Notes: a model not told the origin generated them from the letters alone. A DNA stretch of 64,000 bases from Marinifilum caeruleilacunae (GCF_013141825.1 NZ_RZNH01000024.1:1-64000), one strand, 5' to 3'; positions 16,424 through 24,974 are shown, numbered from the stretch's first letter. Numbers and translations are program-made.

Positions 16424-18217
16424 ATGAGTATTGAAAATATTATTAAAGGCAAAGTAGTTGAAGCCGTAAGTTCTTGTTACGGACAGGGTATAGAGGAAAA
16501 AACCGTTCAAATTCAGAAAACGCGACGCGAATTCGAAGGGGATCTAACAGTGGTTGTTTTTCCATTTTTGCGCTTTTCTAAAAAGTCGCCAGAGGAAACC
16601 GCGAACGATCTGGGACAGTTTTTAAGCGAGAATATCGAAGCCGTATCAGCATTTAATGTGGTAAAAGGATTTTTGAATTTGGTAATTGATAACTCTTACT
16701 GGATTTCTGTACTGAATGATGCAGTTAAAACCGAAAACTATGGTTTTACAGCATTAGCAGAAGGTGCTAAAAAGGTGATGATTGAATATTCATCTCCAAA
16801 TACAAACAAGCCGCTTCACCTTGGACACATTCGTAACAACCTGTTGGGATATTCTGTTGCACAGATTTTAAAAGCAAATGGTTACGAAGTAATTAAAGTA
16901 AACCTGGTAAACGACCGTGGAATTCACATCTGTAAGTCGATGTTGGCATGGTTGCGATTTGGCGAAGGCGAAACTCCTGAATCAACAGGAATGAAAGGAG
17001 ATCACCTTGTAGGAAAATACTACGTGAAATTCGACCAGGAGTACAAGAAAGAAATTGAAGCTCTTGTAGCCAATGGAATGGATGCCGATGAGGCTAAGAA
17101 ACAAGCTCCATTATTGTTGGAGGCTCAGGAAATGTTGCGCAAATGGGAAGCGGGCGATGAAGAAACCGTTGCTCTTTGGCGTAAAATGAATGATTGGGTG
17201 TTGGCCGGATTTGATATCACTTACAAGAAAATGGGTGTTGATTTCGATAAGGTTTACTTCGAATCAAATACATACAAACAAGGTAAAGCCATTGTTGAAA
17301 AAGGATTGGCTGACGGTGTATTGTATCAAAAAGATACAGGATCGGTATGGGCAAATCTTGAAGCTGATGGATTGGATCACAAATTGCTTCTTCGCGATGA
17401 TGGTACGTCTGTATACATGACTCAGGATATTGGAACCGCATTTGAACGTTTCGATGAATTCAATATCGATGAGCACATCTACGTGGTAGGGAATGAACAA
17501 AACTACCACTTCCAGGTATTGTCATTAATTATGGGCAAGCTTGGTTACGAATGGCACGATAAAATTCAGCATTTGTCATACGGTATGGTTGAATTGCCTG
17601 AGGGTAAAATGAAATCGCGTGAAGGAACAGTAGTTGATGCAGATGATTTGATGCAGGAAATGGTAAATACTGCTCGCGATACTTCAAAAGAGCTTGGTAA
17701 ACTGGAAGGTTATTCTGAAGAAGAAGCAGAAGAAGTATTTGAAAAAGTAGCAATGGGTGCTTTGAAATACTTTATCCTAAAAGTTGATCCTAAGAAAAAC
17801 ATGATGTTTAATCCTAAGGAATCTATCGACTTTAATGGAAATACTGGTCCATTTATTCAATATACCTATGCTCGTATTCAATCGGTGGTAAGAAAAGCCA
17901 TTGATGCAGGATTTGAAGTACCGGAAACAGCTGTTTCGAACTTGAAGATCTCCGAAAAGGAATCTTTCCTGATTCAGATGGTAGCAAACTACCCAACAGT
18001 GGTGAAAGAGGCAGGTAAAGAAACCAGCCCGGCTCAGATTTCAAACTATGTATACGATTTGGTGAAAGAATACAACCAGTTCTATCACGATCATCCAATC
18101 GCAAAAGAGGAGAATACCGACTTAAGAGCATTCCGTTTGGTACTTTCCAAGCAAATTGGAGAAATTATTAAATCGGGTATGAGCTTATTGGGAATCGGAG
18201 TTCCGGAAAGAATGTAA
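16424..18217 (+). CDS. argS: Arginyl-tRNA synthetase
   Basis: 597 aa, typical length for class I ArgRS. The N-terminal Add1-like domain is followed by the HIGH signature in SSPNTNKPLHLGHIRNNLLG (about residues 121-140), then the Rossmann catalytic core. The family's signature stretch is HLSYGMVELPEGKMKSREGT, where the KMSKS loop is replaced by KMKSREG. The C-terminal anticodon-binding helical domain shows FIQYTYARIQSV and ends LLGIGVPERM, as in other bacterial ArgRS. It charges tRNA-Arg with arginine in the cytoplasm. Monocistronic, with its own promoter and a strong terminator. Confidence 0.98.
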   Translation: MSIENIIKGKVVEAVSSCYGQGIEEKTVQIQKTRREFEGDLTVVVFPFLRFSKKSPEETANDLGQFLSENIEAVSAFNVVKGFLNLVIDNSYWISVLNDAVKTENYGFTALAEGAKKVMIEYSSPNTNKPLHLGHIRNNLLGYSVAQILKANGYEVIKVNLVNDRGIHICKSMLAWLRFGEGETPESTGMKGDHLVGKYYVKFDQEYKKEIEALVANGMDADEAKKQAPLLLEAQEMLRKWEAGDEETVALWRKMNDWVLAGFDITYKKMGVDFDKVYFESNTYKQGKAIVEKGLADGVLYQKDTGSVWANLEADGLDHKLLLRDDGTSVYMTQDIGTAFERFDEFNIDEHIYVVGNEQNYHFQVLSLIMGKLGYEWHDKIQHLSYGMVELPEGKMKSREGTVVDADDLMQEMVNTARDTSKELGKLEGYSEEEAEEVFEKVAMGALKYFILKVDPKKNMMFNPKESIDFNGNTGPFIQYTYARIQSVVRKAIDAGFEVPETAVSNLKISEKESFLIQMVANYPTVVKEAGKETSPAQISNYVYDLVKEYNQFYHDHPIAKEENTDLRAFRLVLSKQIGEIIKSGMSLLGIGVPERM

Positions 18218-18253
18218 AAATAAGCTGTTAGCAACAGCAATCAGATACTTAAA

Positions 18254-18289
18254 AAGGCGAAATCAACATAGAGTGATTTCGCCTTTTTT
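18254..18289 (+). terminator. Rho-independent terminator of argS
   Basis: GGCGAAATCA pairs with TGATTTCGCC around an 8-nt loop and is followed by six T. Confidence 0.9.
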
Positions 18290-18456
18290 GTGAATCAGAA
18301 ATTAGACTGATTTTATGCCTGATATTAATATTATTTGATATCAGAAATTTAGCTGGGACAGGCTTGTTTCCGCCATAAAAACCAGCCTTGAATAGCCAGA
18401 GGCAAAAAACTTATTAAAATTTCTTCCTCAAAGATTGATATTTCTTCATTTAGCTC

Positions 18457-18486
18457 TTTAGCTCTACACATATTTTTTTATTTTTG
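18457..18486 (+). promoter_or_regulatory. Probable ffh promoter
   Basis: TTTA at 18457, 18 bp, then TATTTTTG at 18479-18486 (TAnnTTTG). The expected start site leaves a leader of about 20 nt before ffh. Confidence 0.55.
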
Positions 18487-18511
18487 CAGGGAAATATAAA
18501 TACGTAGAATA

Positions 18512-19843
18512 ATGTTTGAAAATCTTAACGAAAGACTTGAGCGATCGTTCAAAATATTAAAAGGACAAGGAAAAATTACGGAAATCAATGTGGCCGAAAC
18601 ATTGAAGGATGTAAGACGTGCTTTATTGGATGCCGATGTTAACTTCAAAATTGCCAAGTCGTTTACAAATGTTGTAAAAGAAAAAGCATTAGGACAAAAC
18701 GTACTTACTGCCCTGAAACCAAACCAGGTAATGGTGAAGATTGTTCACGATGAGCTGGCTGAGTTAATGGGTGGAACTCATGTTGATATCAACACTCAGG
18801 GAAAACCTGCCGTAATATTAATTGCCGGATTGCAAGGTTCTGGTAAAACCACATTTTCAGGAAAATTAGCGAATTTGTTAAAAACAAAGCGTTCTAAGAA
18901 TCCTTTGTTGGTTGCCTGTGATGTTTATCGTCCTGCTGCGATTGATCAGTTGCACGTATTGGGAGAGCAAATTGGCGTTCCAGTATATTCTGATCGAGAA
19001 AATAAGAACCCGGTAAAAATTGCCAAAGCTGCAATTAAAGAAGCAAAAGCAAATGGTAACGATCTTGTAATTGTCGATACTGCTGGTCGTTTGGCCATCG
19101 ATGAGGAGATGATGAACGAGATTGAAGCTGTTAAAAAGGCTATCGATCCAACAGAAACTCTTTTCGTTGTAGACTCGATGACTGGTCAGGATGCTGTTAA
19201 TACGGCAAAAGAGTTTAACGACAGATTGAATTTCGATGGTGTTGTTCTTACCAAGTTAGATGGTGATACACGAGGTGGTGCGGCATTATCAATTCGTTCG
19301 GTAGTGAACAAGCCAATTAAATTTGTTGGTACAGGCGAAAAAATGGAAGCACTTGATGTTTTCCACCCTGAACGTATGGCCGACCGTATTTTGGGTATGG
19401 GTGATATCGTATCGCTTGTAGAACGTGCCCAGGAACAATTCGATGCCGAGGAAGCAAAGAAACTTCAGAAGAAGATTGCCAAGAACCAGTTCAACTTTAA
19501 CGACTTCTTGTCTCAGATTTCCCAAATCAAAAAAATGGGTAACCTGAAAGATTTAGCTTCTATGATTCCAGGTGTTGGTAAAGCATTGAAGAATATCGAT
19601 ATCGATGATGACGCCTTTAAAGGTGTTGAAGCGATTATCTTCTCAATGACTCCGGCAGAACGTGAAGATCCAAAATTGATAAATGGTTCGAGAAGAAAAA
19701 GAATTGCCGACGGTAGTGGATCTACCATTCAGGATGTGAATCGCCTGATTAAACAATTCGATGAGACCAGAAAATTAATGAAAATGATGTCAAAAGGCGG
19801 AAACATGTCCAGGATGATGGGTAACATGGGACGCAGAAAATAA
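18512..19843 (+). CDS. ffh: Signal recognition particle GTPase Ffh
   Basis: 443 aa. N domain (1-90, with VRRALLDADVNFKIAK), then the G domain with P-loop GLQGSGKTTFSGKLA, DVYRPAAIDQL, DTAGR, TKLDGDTRGGAALS and a G5-like GTGEK loop, then the methionine-rich M domain (about 300-443) ending in SKGGNMSRMMGNMGRRK, which binds SRP RNA and signal sequences. It delivers inner-membrane proteins co-translationally to FtsY. No SRP RNA gene is visible around it. Its own promoter lies upstream and a terminator separates it from folD. Confidence 0.98.
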   Translation: MFENLNERLERSFKILKGQGKITEINVAETLKDVRRALLDADVNFKIAKSFTNVVKEKALGQNVLTALKPNQVMVKIVHDELAELMGGTHVDINTQGKPAVILIAGLQGSGKTTFSGKLANLLKTKRSKNPLLVACDVYRPAAIDQLHVLGEQIGVPVYSDRENKNPVKIAKAAIKEAKANGNDLVIVDTAGRLAIDEEMMNEIEAVKKAIDPTETLFVVDSMTGQDAVNTAKEFNDRLNFDGVVLTKLDGDTRGGAALSIRSVVNKPIKFVGTGEKMEALDVFHPERMADRILGMGDIVSLVERAQEQFDAEEAKKLQKKIAKNQFNFNDFLSQISQIKKMGNLKDLASMIPGVGKALKNIDIDDDAFKGVEAIIFSMTPAEREDPKLINGSRRKRIADGSGSTIQDVNRLIKQFDETRKLMKMMSKGGNMSRMMGNMGRRK

Positions 19844-19857
19844 TACTTAAAACCCCA

Positions 19858-19887
19858 AATGCTTGACCCTGCGTCAGGCATTTTTTT
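19858..19887 (+). terminator. Rho-independent terminator of ffh
   Basis: AATGCTTGAC pairs with GTCAGGCATT (one T-G pair) around a 5-nt loop and is followed by a T-run. Confidence 0.85.
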
Positions 19888-19908
19888 ATAATAACAAAGC
19901 TAACAGCC

Positions 19909-20790
19909 ATGGAATTAATCGACGGAAAAAAGATTTCTAATGAGGTTAAGCAGGAAATTGCTGCCGAAGTTGAACAAATTAAAAAAGCAGGTGGAAAAAC
20001 GCCACATCTTGCTGCAATGATTGTTGGACACGATGGTGCCAGCGAAACTTATGTTGCTGCGAAAGTGAAAGCTTGTCATGCAGTAGGATTCGAATCTTCA
20101 GAATTTCGTTTCGAGGACGACATTACAGAAGCACAACTTTTGGAAGAAATCCGTAAGGTAAACAATAACGATGATATCGATGGATTGATTGTTCAGTTGC
20201 CACTTCCTAAGCACATTTCGGAAACAAAAGTGATCGAAACCATTCGTCCGGAAAAAGATGTTGATGGATTCCACCCAATGAACGTAGGTAAAATGGTTGC
20301 AAGTTTGCCAACTTACCTGCCTGCAACACCAGCAGGAATTGTTGAGTTGATGAAGAGATACAATATCGAAACTTCAGGTAAAAACTGTGTTGTAATTGGT
20401 CGTTCAAACATTGTGGGTACTCCTATGAGTGTACTAATGTCGCGTAAAGCTGCTTATGGTGATTGTACCGTTACTTTGTGTCACAGTAGAACAAAAAATA
20501 TTGGTGAAATTACCCGTCAGGCGGATATTGTAATTGTAGCCTTGGGTATGATGGAATTCCTTACCGGTGATATGGTGAAAGAAGGAGCCGTAATTATTGA
20601 TGTGGGAATCCACCGTGTAAAGTCTGATCAAACCAAATCGGGATGGAAATTGAAAGGTGATGTGAACTTCGATGAGGTTGCTCCTAAAGCATCTTTTATT
20701 ACTCCTGTTCCTGGTGGAGTTGGTCCAATGACAATTGTATCATTGCTTCAAAATACACTTTTAGCAAGTAAAAAAGAGATCTATCAATAG
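19909..20790 (+). CDS. folD: Bifunctional methylenetetrahydrofolate dehydrogenase/cyclohydrolase FolD
   Basis: 293 aa. The N-terminal catalytic domain has [15 protein letters not shown], with the conserved Tyr48 and Lys52 pair, and [13 protein letters not shown]. The Rossmann domain shows [19 protein letters not shown] and [13 protein letters not shown], and [18 protein letters not shown] closes the protein. It interconverts 5,10-methylene-, methenyl- and 10-formyl-THF for purine and one-carbon metabolism in the cytoplasm. It begins only 22 bp after the ffh terminator, so read-through or a compact promoter may drive it. Confidence 0.98.
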   Translation: MELIDGKKISNEVKQEIAAEVEQIKKAGGKTPHLAAMIVGHDGASETYVAAKVKACHAVGFESSEFRFEDDITEAQLLEEIRKVNNNDDIDGLIVQLPLPKHISETKVIETIRPEKDVDGFHPMNVGKMVASLPTYLPATPAGIVELMKRYNIETSGKNCVVIGRSNIVGTPMSVLMSRKAAYGDCTVTLCHSRTKNIGEITRQADIVIVALGMMEFLTGDMVKEGAVIIDVGIHRVKSDQTKSGWKLKGDVNFDEVAPKASFITPVPGGVGPMTIVSLLQNTLLASKKEIYQ

Positions 20791-20810
20791 ATCATCGAAA
20801 TACAATATTT

Positions 20811-20846
20811 AAACAGGCTTCTCATTTTTGAAGCCTGTTTTTTTTT
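20811..20846 (+). terminator. Rho-independent terminator of folD
   Basis: AACAGGCTTC pairs with GAAGCCTGTT around an 8-nt loop, followed by nine T. Confidence 0.9.
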
Positions 20847-20877
20847 GCTTACACTTTTTTAATTATTTCAATCTGAT

Positions 20878-20885
20878 TAGTTTTG
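20878..20885 (+). promoter_or_regulatory. -7 element of the small membrane protein gene
   Basis: TAGTTTTG fits TAnnTTTG. It overlaps a TTG codon that would otherwise be an upstream start, so it supports the ATG at 20907 as the true start. Confidence 0.5.
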
Positions 20886-20906
20886 TCGCAACACAAATCA
20901 ACAATC

Positions 20907-21269
20907 ATGAAACAAGATTTTAAAGAATTAGTTGAATTCTATCATAGTAAAAAGATTGATGGAATGGATTTTTCTCAAATCAGAAATGAGATGAAACAAA
21001 AAGGTATCGATGAGAATACCATAAAAAATGTAGTGAGAGAAATTGACAATAAGATTCTTTCTGGAGAAGTAAAAAAATCAGGCAAACTAAAAGCACGCGA
21101 GTTAAGGCTTATTGGTTGGGCACTAATGATTATAGGTGGTGTGATTACTTTGGGCACCTATTTTCAGTGGTTCGATGTAAAAGGATATTATATCGTGGGA
21201 TATGGTCCGGTAATTGCCGGATATTTAATGATTGTAGCTGCAAGAAGAGCACAAAAACGTGCTTCCTAA
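20907..21269 (+). CDS. Hypothetical two-TM membrane protein
   Basis: 120 aa. The N-terminal half is charged and helical (MKQDFKELVEFYHSKKIDG; it reads like a short winged-helix or SHOCT-like regulatory segment, unproven). Two hydrophobic segments follow (about 68-88, LIGWALMIIGGVITLGTYF, and about 95-112, YIVGYGPVIAGYLMIVAA), ending in a basic tail. The start was set by the promoter overlap noted above. I cannot assign a function. Confidence 0.8.
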   Translation: MKQDFKELVEFYHSKKIDGMDFSQIRNEMKQKGIDENTIKNVVREIDNKILSGEVKKSGKLKARELRLIGWALMIIGGVITLGTYFQWFDVKGYYIVGYGPVIAGYLMIVAARRAQKRAS

Positions 21270-21409
21270 GTAAAATCCAATAATTATGTGAATTAATCTT
21301 TGATTGATGTTTTTACATCATGATTTAAAGGCGATTCACCCATAAAATTCATGACTATTTTAAGACAAATCAACGTTTGTCAATAAAATCATATCATTCC
21401 TAAATTTCA

Positions 21410-21443
21410 GGGGCACTTTTAAAACAAAATTGCCCCTTTTTTT
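21410..21443 (+). terminator. Rho-independent terminator
   Basis: GGGGCA pairs with TGCCCC around a 15-nt AT-rich loop, followed by seven T. It lies 140 bp after the two-TM gene and before the CPBP protease gene. Confidence 0.75.
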
Positions 21444-21466
21444 GTAACTTATATAGAACGAGTCTT

Positions 21467-21488
21467 AATAAGAAGAATCTTTCTTATT
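21467..21488 (+). repeat. Inverted repeat in front of the CPBP protease gene
   Basis: AATAAGAA and TTCTTATT form a perfect 8-bp dyad with a 6-bp spacer, ending 40 nt before the ATG at 21529. It could be an operator or a leader hairpin; it has no T-run. Confidence 0.4.
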
Positions 21489-21528
21489 GTCGTTCATTTC
21501 TTGTTGTTTCTTTAAAATTTGGGGTGTT

Positions 21529-22149
21529 ATGAGGAGATTGTATTTGTGGACCGAAATGTTATTTTTATTTGTGGGATTACCATTGCTGTATTATTTTGAA
21601 ATGATTCCTGTCCACAAAGCAATTCCGCTTGTACTTGTCTTTTTATATTGTCTTTTTATCGTCATAAAAGATAAAAACTTCGATCGTGAAATATTTAGGG
21701 TCAAAAGAAATTATCCCTGGCAGGATTTTTTGCTAAAAGGATCCATTCTTCTCATCATCACATCCATTTGGGTATACGTGTTTCGAGCCGATGTATTTTT
21801 TCATTTGCCACGAAATAATTTCTGGATTTGGGTGGCAGTAATTATCTCTTATCCAATTTGGTCGGCCTACACACAGGAATTTATCTTCAGAGCCTTTTAT
21901 TATCACCGATACAAAACCTTATTTACCAGCCCTGTTGTAATGCTTCTGATTAATGCTTTCTGTTTTGCTATGGCTCACATCATTTTCCGCAATTGGGTAG
22001 CGCTTATCTTTACCTTTGTTGGAAGTCTGATTTTCTCTTACACATACTTGCGAAACAAATCACTTAATGCTGTATTTCTAGAGCATTCCTTATATGGCAA
22101 TATCTTATTCACCAATGGCTTGGGAATCTATTTTTATCTTCCGATGTAG
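21529..22149 (+). CDS. CPBP-family intramembrane protease-like protein
   Basis: 206 aa with about six hydrophobic segments. The three CPBP/Abi (CAAX protease) motifs are present: SAYTQEFIFRAFYYHR (normally EExxxR), FCFAMAH (FxxxH) and EHSLYGN (HxxxN), in the right order in the C-terminal half. The first glutamate of the EE pair is Gln here, so activity may be changed. The ATG at 21529 is preferred over an upstream TTG at 21487 that falls in the leader. Inner-membrane location. Substrate unknown; some relatives act on prenylated or bacteriocin-related peptides. Confidence 0.82.
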   Translation: MRRLYLWTEMLFLFVGLPLLYYFEMIPVHKAIPLVLVFLYCLFIVIKDKNFDREIFRVKRNYPWQDFLLKGSILLIITSIWVYVFRADVFFHLPRNNFWIWVAVIISYPIWSAYTQEFIFRAFYYHRYKTLFTSPVVMLLINAFCFAMAHIIFRNWVALIFTFVGSLIFSYTYLRNKSLNAVFLEHSLYGNILFTNGLGIYFYLPM

Positions 22150-22174
22150 ACTGTAAGTACTTCCTGGTAATGAA

Positions 22175-23059
22175 TTAGGCTTGTTTATGTTGTGTTGCCG
22201 ATCGGCTGTTTAAACGTAAAATACCCAAACAAGCCATTACGACCAGGGAAGAGCCAATAATTTCCTGCGTACTAAACACCTCATTAAATACAAATACTCC
22301 CACAATAACATTTACAATAGGTATTAGCATGTGAAATGGCGAACCCGTTGCAATGGAAACATGTCGATATCCTTCGGTGTTTAACAGTTGGGCGCATGCC
22401 GAAGCCAAACCAATAAATATCAACACATAACTACTTGTAACCGGACCGGTTAGTTCGGGTAAATTGGCCGGAATTAAGAACAACCAAAAGCCTACTATCG
22501 ATTGAGCAAAGAAAATGGCATAAGAATCGTCGGTACCATGTAATTTCTTTACAATTAAAATTGATATGGCATTCGTAACTGCACTCAGCATTGCCAGAAA
22601 ATCAAACCATCCAAAACTCCATGCTTTTTCGCTTCCACCAAACTGAAAAGAGACCAATACAATGCCAATTAGTGCCAAAAACATCATGAACCATTTGCTG
22701 GCATGCACTCGCTCTTTTAGTACAATTGCGCTAAGCAAGGAGGCAAAAAGCGGATAAGAGTAGGAGTAAACCGAAGCTTTGCCCATTCCGATTTTTACAA
22801 TGGCAAGGTAAAACAAGGCGACAGATGCCGTTCCGGTTATGCCACGAAGTAGTAGGAGTGGACTGCGAACAAATTTCAGATCAATTTTTCGCATCATGGC
22901 CAATATGCCAATTACACCAACACCAATGGCAAAGCGAACAAATACGGTAATATAAGTGCTTACATGCGACATGCTTCTTACCAAACTTGCCATAATGCCA
23001 AAGGCAATTACCGACAATATCATGAGTAAAATGCCATAACTACTTCCTTCTCGTTTCAT
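22175..23059 (-). CDS. EamA/DMT-family transporter
   Basis: 294 aa with ten predicted TM helices arranged as two EamA halves. These include SLVRSMSHVSTYITVFVRFA in helix 2, FASLLSAIVLKERVHASKW at the end of the first half and GVFVFNEVFSTQEIIGSSLV near the end of the second. The Glu before a positively charged residue in both halves is the usual DMT signature. It is likely an inner-membrane metabolite exporter of unknown substrate. The -7 element TACCTTTG lies 28-35 nt upstream on its strand. Convergent with the CPBP gene. Confidence 0.9.
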   Translation of the reverse strand: MKREGSSYGILLMILSVIAFGIMASLVRSMSHVSTYITVFVRFAIGVGVIGILAMMRKIDLKFVRSPLLLLRGITGTASVALFYLAIVKIGMGKASVYSYSYPLFASLLSAIVLKERVHASKWFMMFLALIGIVLVSFQFGGSEKAWSFGWFDFLAMLSAVTNAISILIVKKLHGTDDSYAIFFAQSIVGFWLFLIPANLPELTGPVTSSYVLIFIGLASACAQLLNTEGYRHVSIATGSPFHMLIPIVNVIVGVFVFNEVFSTQEIIGSSLVVMACLGILRLNSRSATQHKQA

Positions 23060-23086
23060 TAGCTAAGTGCTTTGTGTGTATCAGGA

Positions 23087-23094
23087 GCAAAGGT
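23087..23094 (-). promoter_or_regulatory. -7 element of the EamA transporter gene
   Basis: Reads TACCTTTG on the minus strand (TAnnTTTG), leaving a leader of about 24 nt. Confidence 0.5.
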
Positions 23095-23129
23095 AAATGC
23101 TTTACTTACCGATTGAAAAATTAAAATTC

Positions 23130-23816
23130 TTACTGCAACTGATCTTTGATGTCCTTTGTAATATCAGACTTTACTTCTCCCGTGTGAGCTGTCGATTTAT
23201 TCTCAATCAGTAATATTTTACACTCAGCCTGGGAGGAAACTCTGTGCTGTAAACCTTTTTTTACAATGTACATGTCTCCTTCGTTCATTGTAAATGCTTC
23301 CAATCCTTCCACCTCCATTAGTAGATTTCCTTCAAGCGATGTCTCTAAATAAATGGGCAATTGTTTGTTTTCCGAATCACGAAAAATGGCAGTTTGTAAT
23401 TCCCTTGCAGCTTCGCTTCCGCGATAGGATTCCTTTACGCCAAAAAACCAAAAATACAGGTAATTTCCATCTTGTGGCCTGATTTTCTTGATGTAAGATT
23501 CTCTTTGTAATATAGCGGGAAGTTTACGCACGCCTATTGCATTTATAAGCAGCATGATTTGATCCCAATAATCGGCCAATGAATTCTTTTTGCCACCAAA
23601 ATGATAGCAAATGGCAACACCTTTATCATTTGATGACAGGAATACACCTTTTCGCCGATTTGCAGTACGAAAGGCATATTTGGCCAACTCTTTTATTCGC
23701 TTGTTTATTTTGTGATCATTCTTTAGCGATGAGATTACACTTGGATTGTTTTTAAATGACTCAGAAATGATATCTGTAACTAGTTTTTCGTCGGATTGAT
23801 CAGATAATCTTGTCAT
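23130..23816 (-). CDS. GNAT acetyltransferase domain joined to the C-terminal half of a cupin
   Basis: 228 aa made of two unlike parts. Residues 1 to about 162 look like a GNAT N-acetyltransferase: YLYFWFFGVKESYRGSEAARE matches the acetyl-CoA-binding turn (V...YRG.G..), and PIYLETS matches the strand before the last GNAT motif. From about 163 on, LLMEVEGLEAFTMNEGDMYIV, KKGLQHRV and ILLIENKSTAHTGEV read as the second half of a small cupin, with the G(X)5P(X)G(X)2H motif in weak form (His191). The first cupin metal motif (HxH...E) is missing, and so is the end of the GNAT fold. An in-frame deletion joining two adjacent genes would give this. Function of either half is doubtful. A -7 element TATCTTTG lies 32-39 nt upstream. 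Confidence 0.8.
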   Translation of the reverse strand: MTRLSDQSDEKLVTDIISESFKNNPSVISSLKNDHKINKRIKELAKYAFRTANRRKGVFLSSNDKGVAICYHFGGKKNSLADYWDQIMLLINAIGVRKLPAILQRESYIKKIRPQDGNYLYFWFFGVKESYRGSEAARELQTAIFRDSENKQLPIYLETSLEGNLLMEVEGLEAFTMNEGDMYIVKKGLQHRVSSQAECKILLIENKSTAHTGEVKSDITKDIKDQLQ

Positions 23817-23847
23817 TGTTTAGTGATAAGTTGCTTTTTGTTTTTTA

Positions 23848-23855
23848 CAAAGATA
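23848..23855 (-). promoter_or_regulatory. -7 element of the GNAT/half-cupin gene
   Basis: Reads TATCTTTG on the minus strand, an exact TAnnTTTG match, giving a leader of about 28 nt. Confidence 0.5.
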
Positions 23856-23979
23856 TACATGTAAAAGTAAAGAATTTTTCAATTCATTGATTTGATTCCT
23901 GCAGAGTGGATACCGTGAAATTTTTTGGCTAGCTTCGAAAAGGCATATGAAAACATAGAGCTATATCCAGGCAAGCTTT

Positions 23980-24009
23980 TTTGGGCTTTAAAATTCTTTT
24001 GTAACTTTA
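23980..24009 (+). promoter_or_regulatory. BLUF gene promoter placing the start site at the ATG
   Basis: TTTG at 23980, 18 bp, then TAACTTTA at 24002-24009. The ATG begins 4 nt later, so transcription should start at or next to the first coding base (leaderless mRNA). Confidence 0.5.
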
Positions 24010-24013
24010 GTCT

Positions 24014-24439
24014 ATGCCTAATTTAATTCACATTGTATATGTTAGTTTTTCGAGATTCAAACTTTCCGAGTTGGAGCTCGATCAACTCCTGGCCGAGATC
24101 AGACCAAAAAATCTTGCCAATGGAGTAACTGGTTTACTGCTCTATAACGATGAAATTTTCATTCAAGTAATTGAAGGGGAACAGGACACAATAAACAGTC
24201 TTTACGATAGGCTGGAGAAAGACCGTCGCCATACCAATATTGTAAAAATACTCGAAGAAGAAATCAAACAGCGCTCATTTCCAGATTGGAGCATGGGATA
24301 CCACAAGCTGAGTAAAGAAGAATCGAATGATTTACCGGGCTATACCGATTTAATGACTGCGGAAGATTTGAGAACTTCTTTAAAACAAAGTTCAAAGGCC
24401 ATTATCGATTTGGTCGAAAAGTTTATGAAATACACCTAG
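24014..24439 (+). CDS. BLUF-domain blue-light photoreceptor (single domain)
   Basis: 141 aa. The whole N-terminal ~100 residues form a BLUF domain binding FAD: IHIVYVSFS with Tyr9, NLANGVTGLLLYNDEIFIQVIEG with Asn33 and Gln51, LEKDRRHTNIVKIL, and RSFPDWSMGYHKL with Trp92 and Met94. The spacings from Tyr (24, 42, 83, 85) equal those of AppA Tyr21, Asn45, Gln63, Trp104 and Met106, so the photochemical set is intact. The last ~40 residues are a helical cap (TSLKQSSKAIIDLVEKFM) without a fused output domain, so it must act through a partner protein. No obvious partner is adjacent. The start at 24014 matches the family N-terminus. Confidence 0.93.
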   Translation: MPNLIHIVYVSFSRFKLSELELDQLLAEIRPKNLANGVTGLLLYNDEIFIQVIEGEQDTINSLYDRLEKDRRHTNIVKILEEEIKQRSFPDWSMGYHKLSKEESNDLPGYTDLMTAEDLRTSLKQSSKAIIDLVEKFMKYT

Positions 24440-24443
24440 AGCC

Positions 24444-24974
24444 CTACTTCAGGGCAATCCATTTAATTTTCAATTGGAAATCTTCGGCTTTTTTGTTGCC
24501 AACCAGGAAGGCAATTTCTGACAATTGCTTTGAATCGAAGTTTGGATAGTTCAATTTTCTACCTCGAAAACTTGCATAAAAATCAGCCAATGGCATTTCA
24601 ATAATTTGCCAGTCACCGTTGGTAGAAAAGTAATTGATATAAGAATGATATTGCGATGTTTCAGATTTTAACCTGAACTGATATCTCTTTCCATCTCCTT
24701 TGATTTTCATTACGATTTTTGAGTGGTTTTCGATTTCAATCGGATTAAAAATGTGCTTCACCATGGCAAAGCCACCATTGTTTTCCAGTGAAACATTGCC
24801 TTTAAATACAGCACAATTCTCACCATTCAGGAAAATTCCTGAATCCGATCTGCCTCCCATCACCACATCGTTTACAATGTACCAATCCGATAAATTCGAA
24901 TCGTTGGTAAAGTCGGTCAATATGGTTGTGTCCGTATTCGCTAACATCTGTAAAAAAATCAATAGTGTTTTCAT
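24444..24974 (-). CDS. CIA30-family protein (complex I intermediate-associated 30-like)
   Basis: 176 aa with a short hydrophobic N-terminus (MKTLLIFLQMLAN) that may be a signal peptide. The CIA30 (PF08547) signature is clear: WYIVNDVVMGGRSDSGIFL, then VFKGNVSLENNGGFAMVKH, RYQFRLKSETSQYHSYINYF and PLADFYASFRGRKL. The fold is a galactose-binding-like beta-sandwich. In mitochondria a relative helps assemble complex I, but bacterial members have no settled role. It lies 57 bp downstream of the odd lipoprotein gene on the same strand and is convergent with the BLUF gene (4-bp gap). Confidence 0.87.
   Translation of the reverse strand: MKTLLIFLQMLANTDTTILTDFTNDSNLSDWYIVNDVVMGGRSDSGIFLNGENCAVFKGNVSLENNGGFAMVKHIFNPIEIENHSKIVMKIKGDGKRYQFRLKSETSQYHSYINYFSTNGDWQIIEMPLADFYASFRGRKLNYPNFDSKQLSEIAFLVGNKKAEDFQLKIKWIALK

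Noticed and set aside
18218-18511. Possible SRP RNA or riboswitch between argS and ffh
   Set aside because: I looked for the conserved GGAA tetraloop helix of SRP RNA and for known riboswitch cores and saw neither; only the argS terminator, a short dyad near 18319-18344 and the ffh promoter are present.
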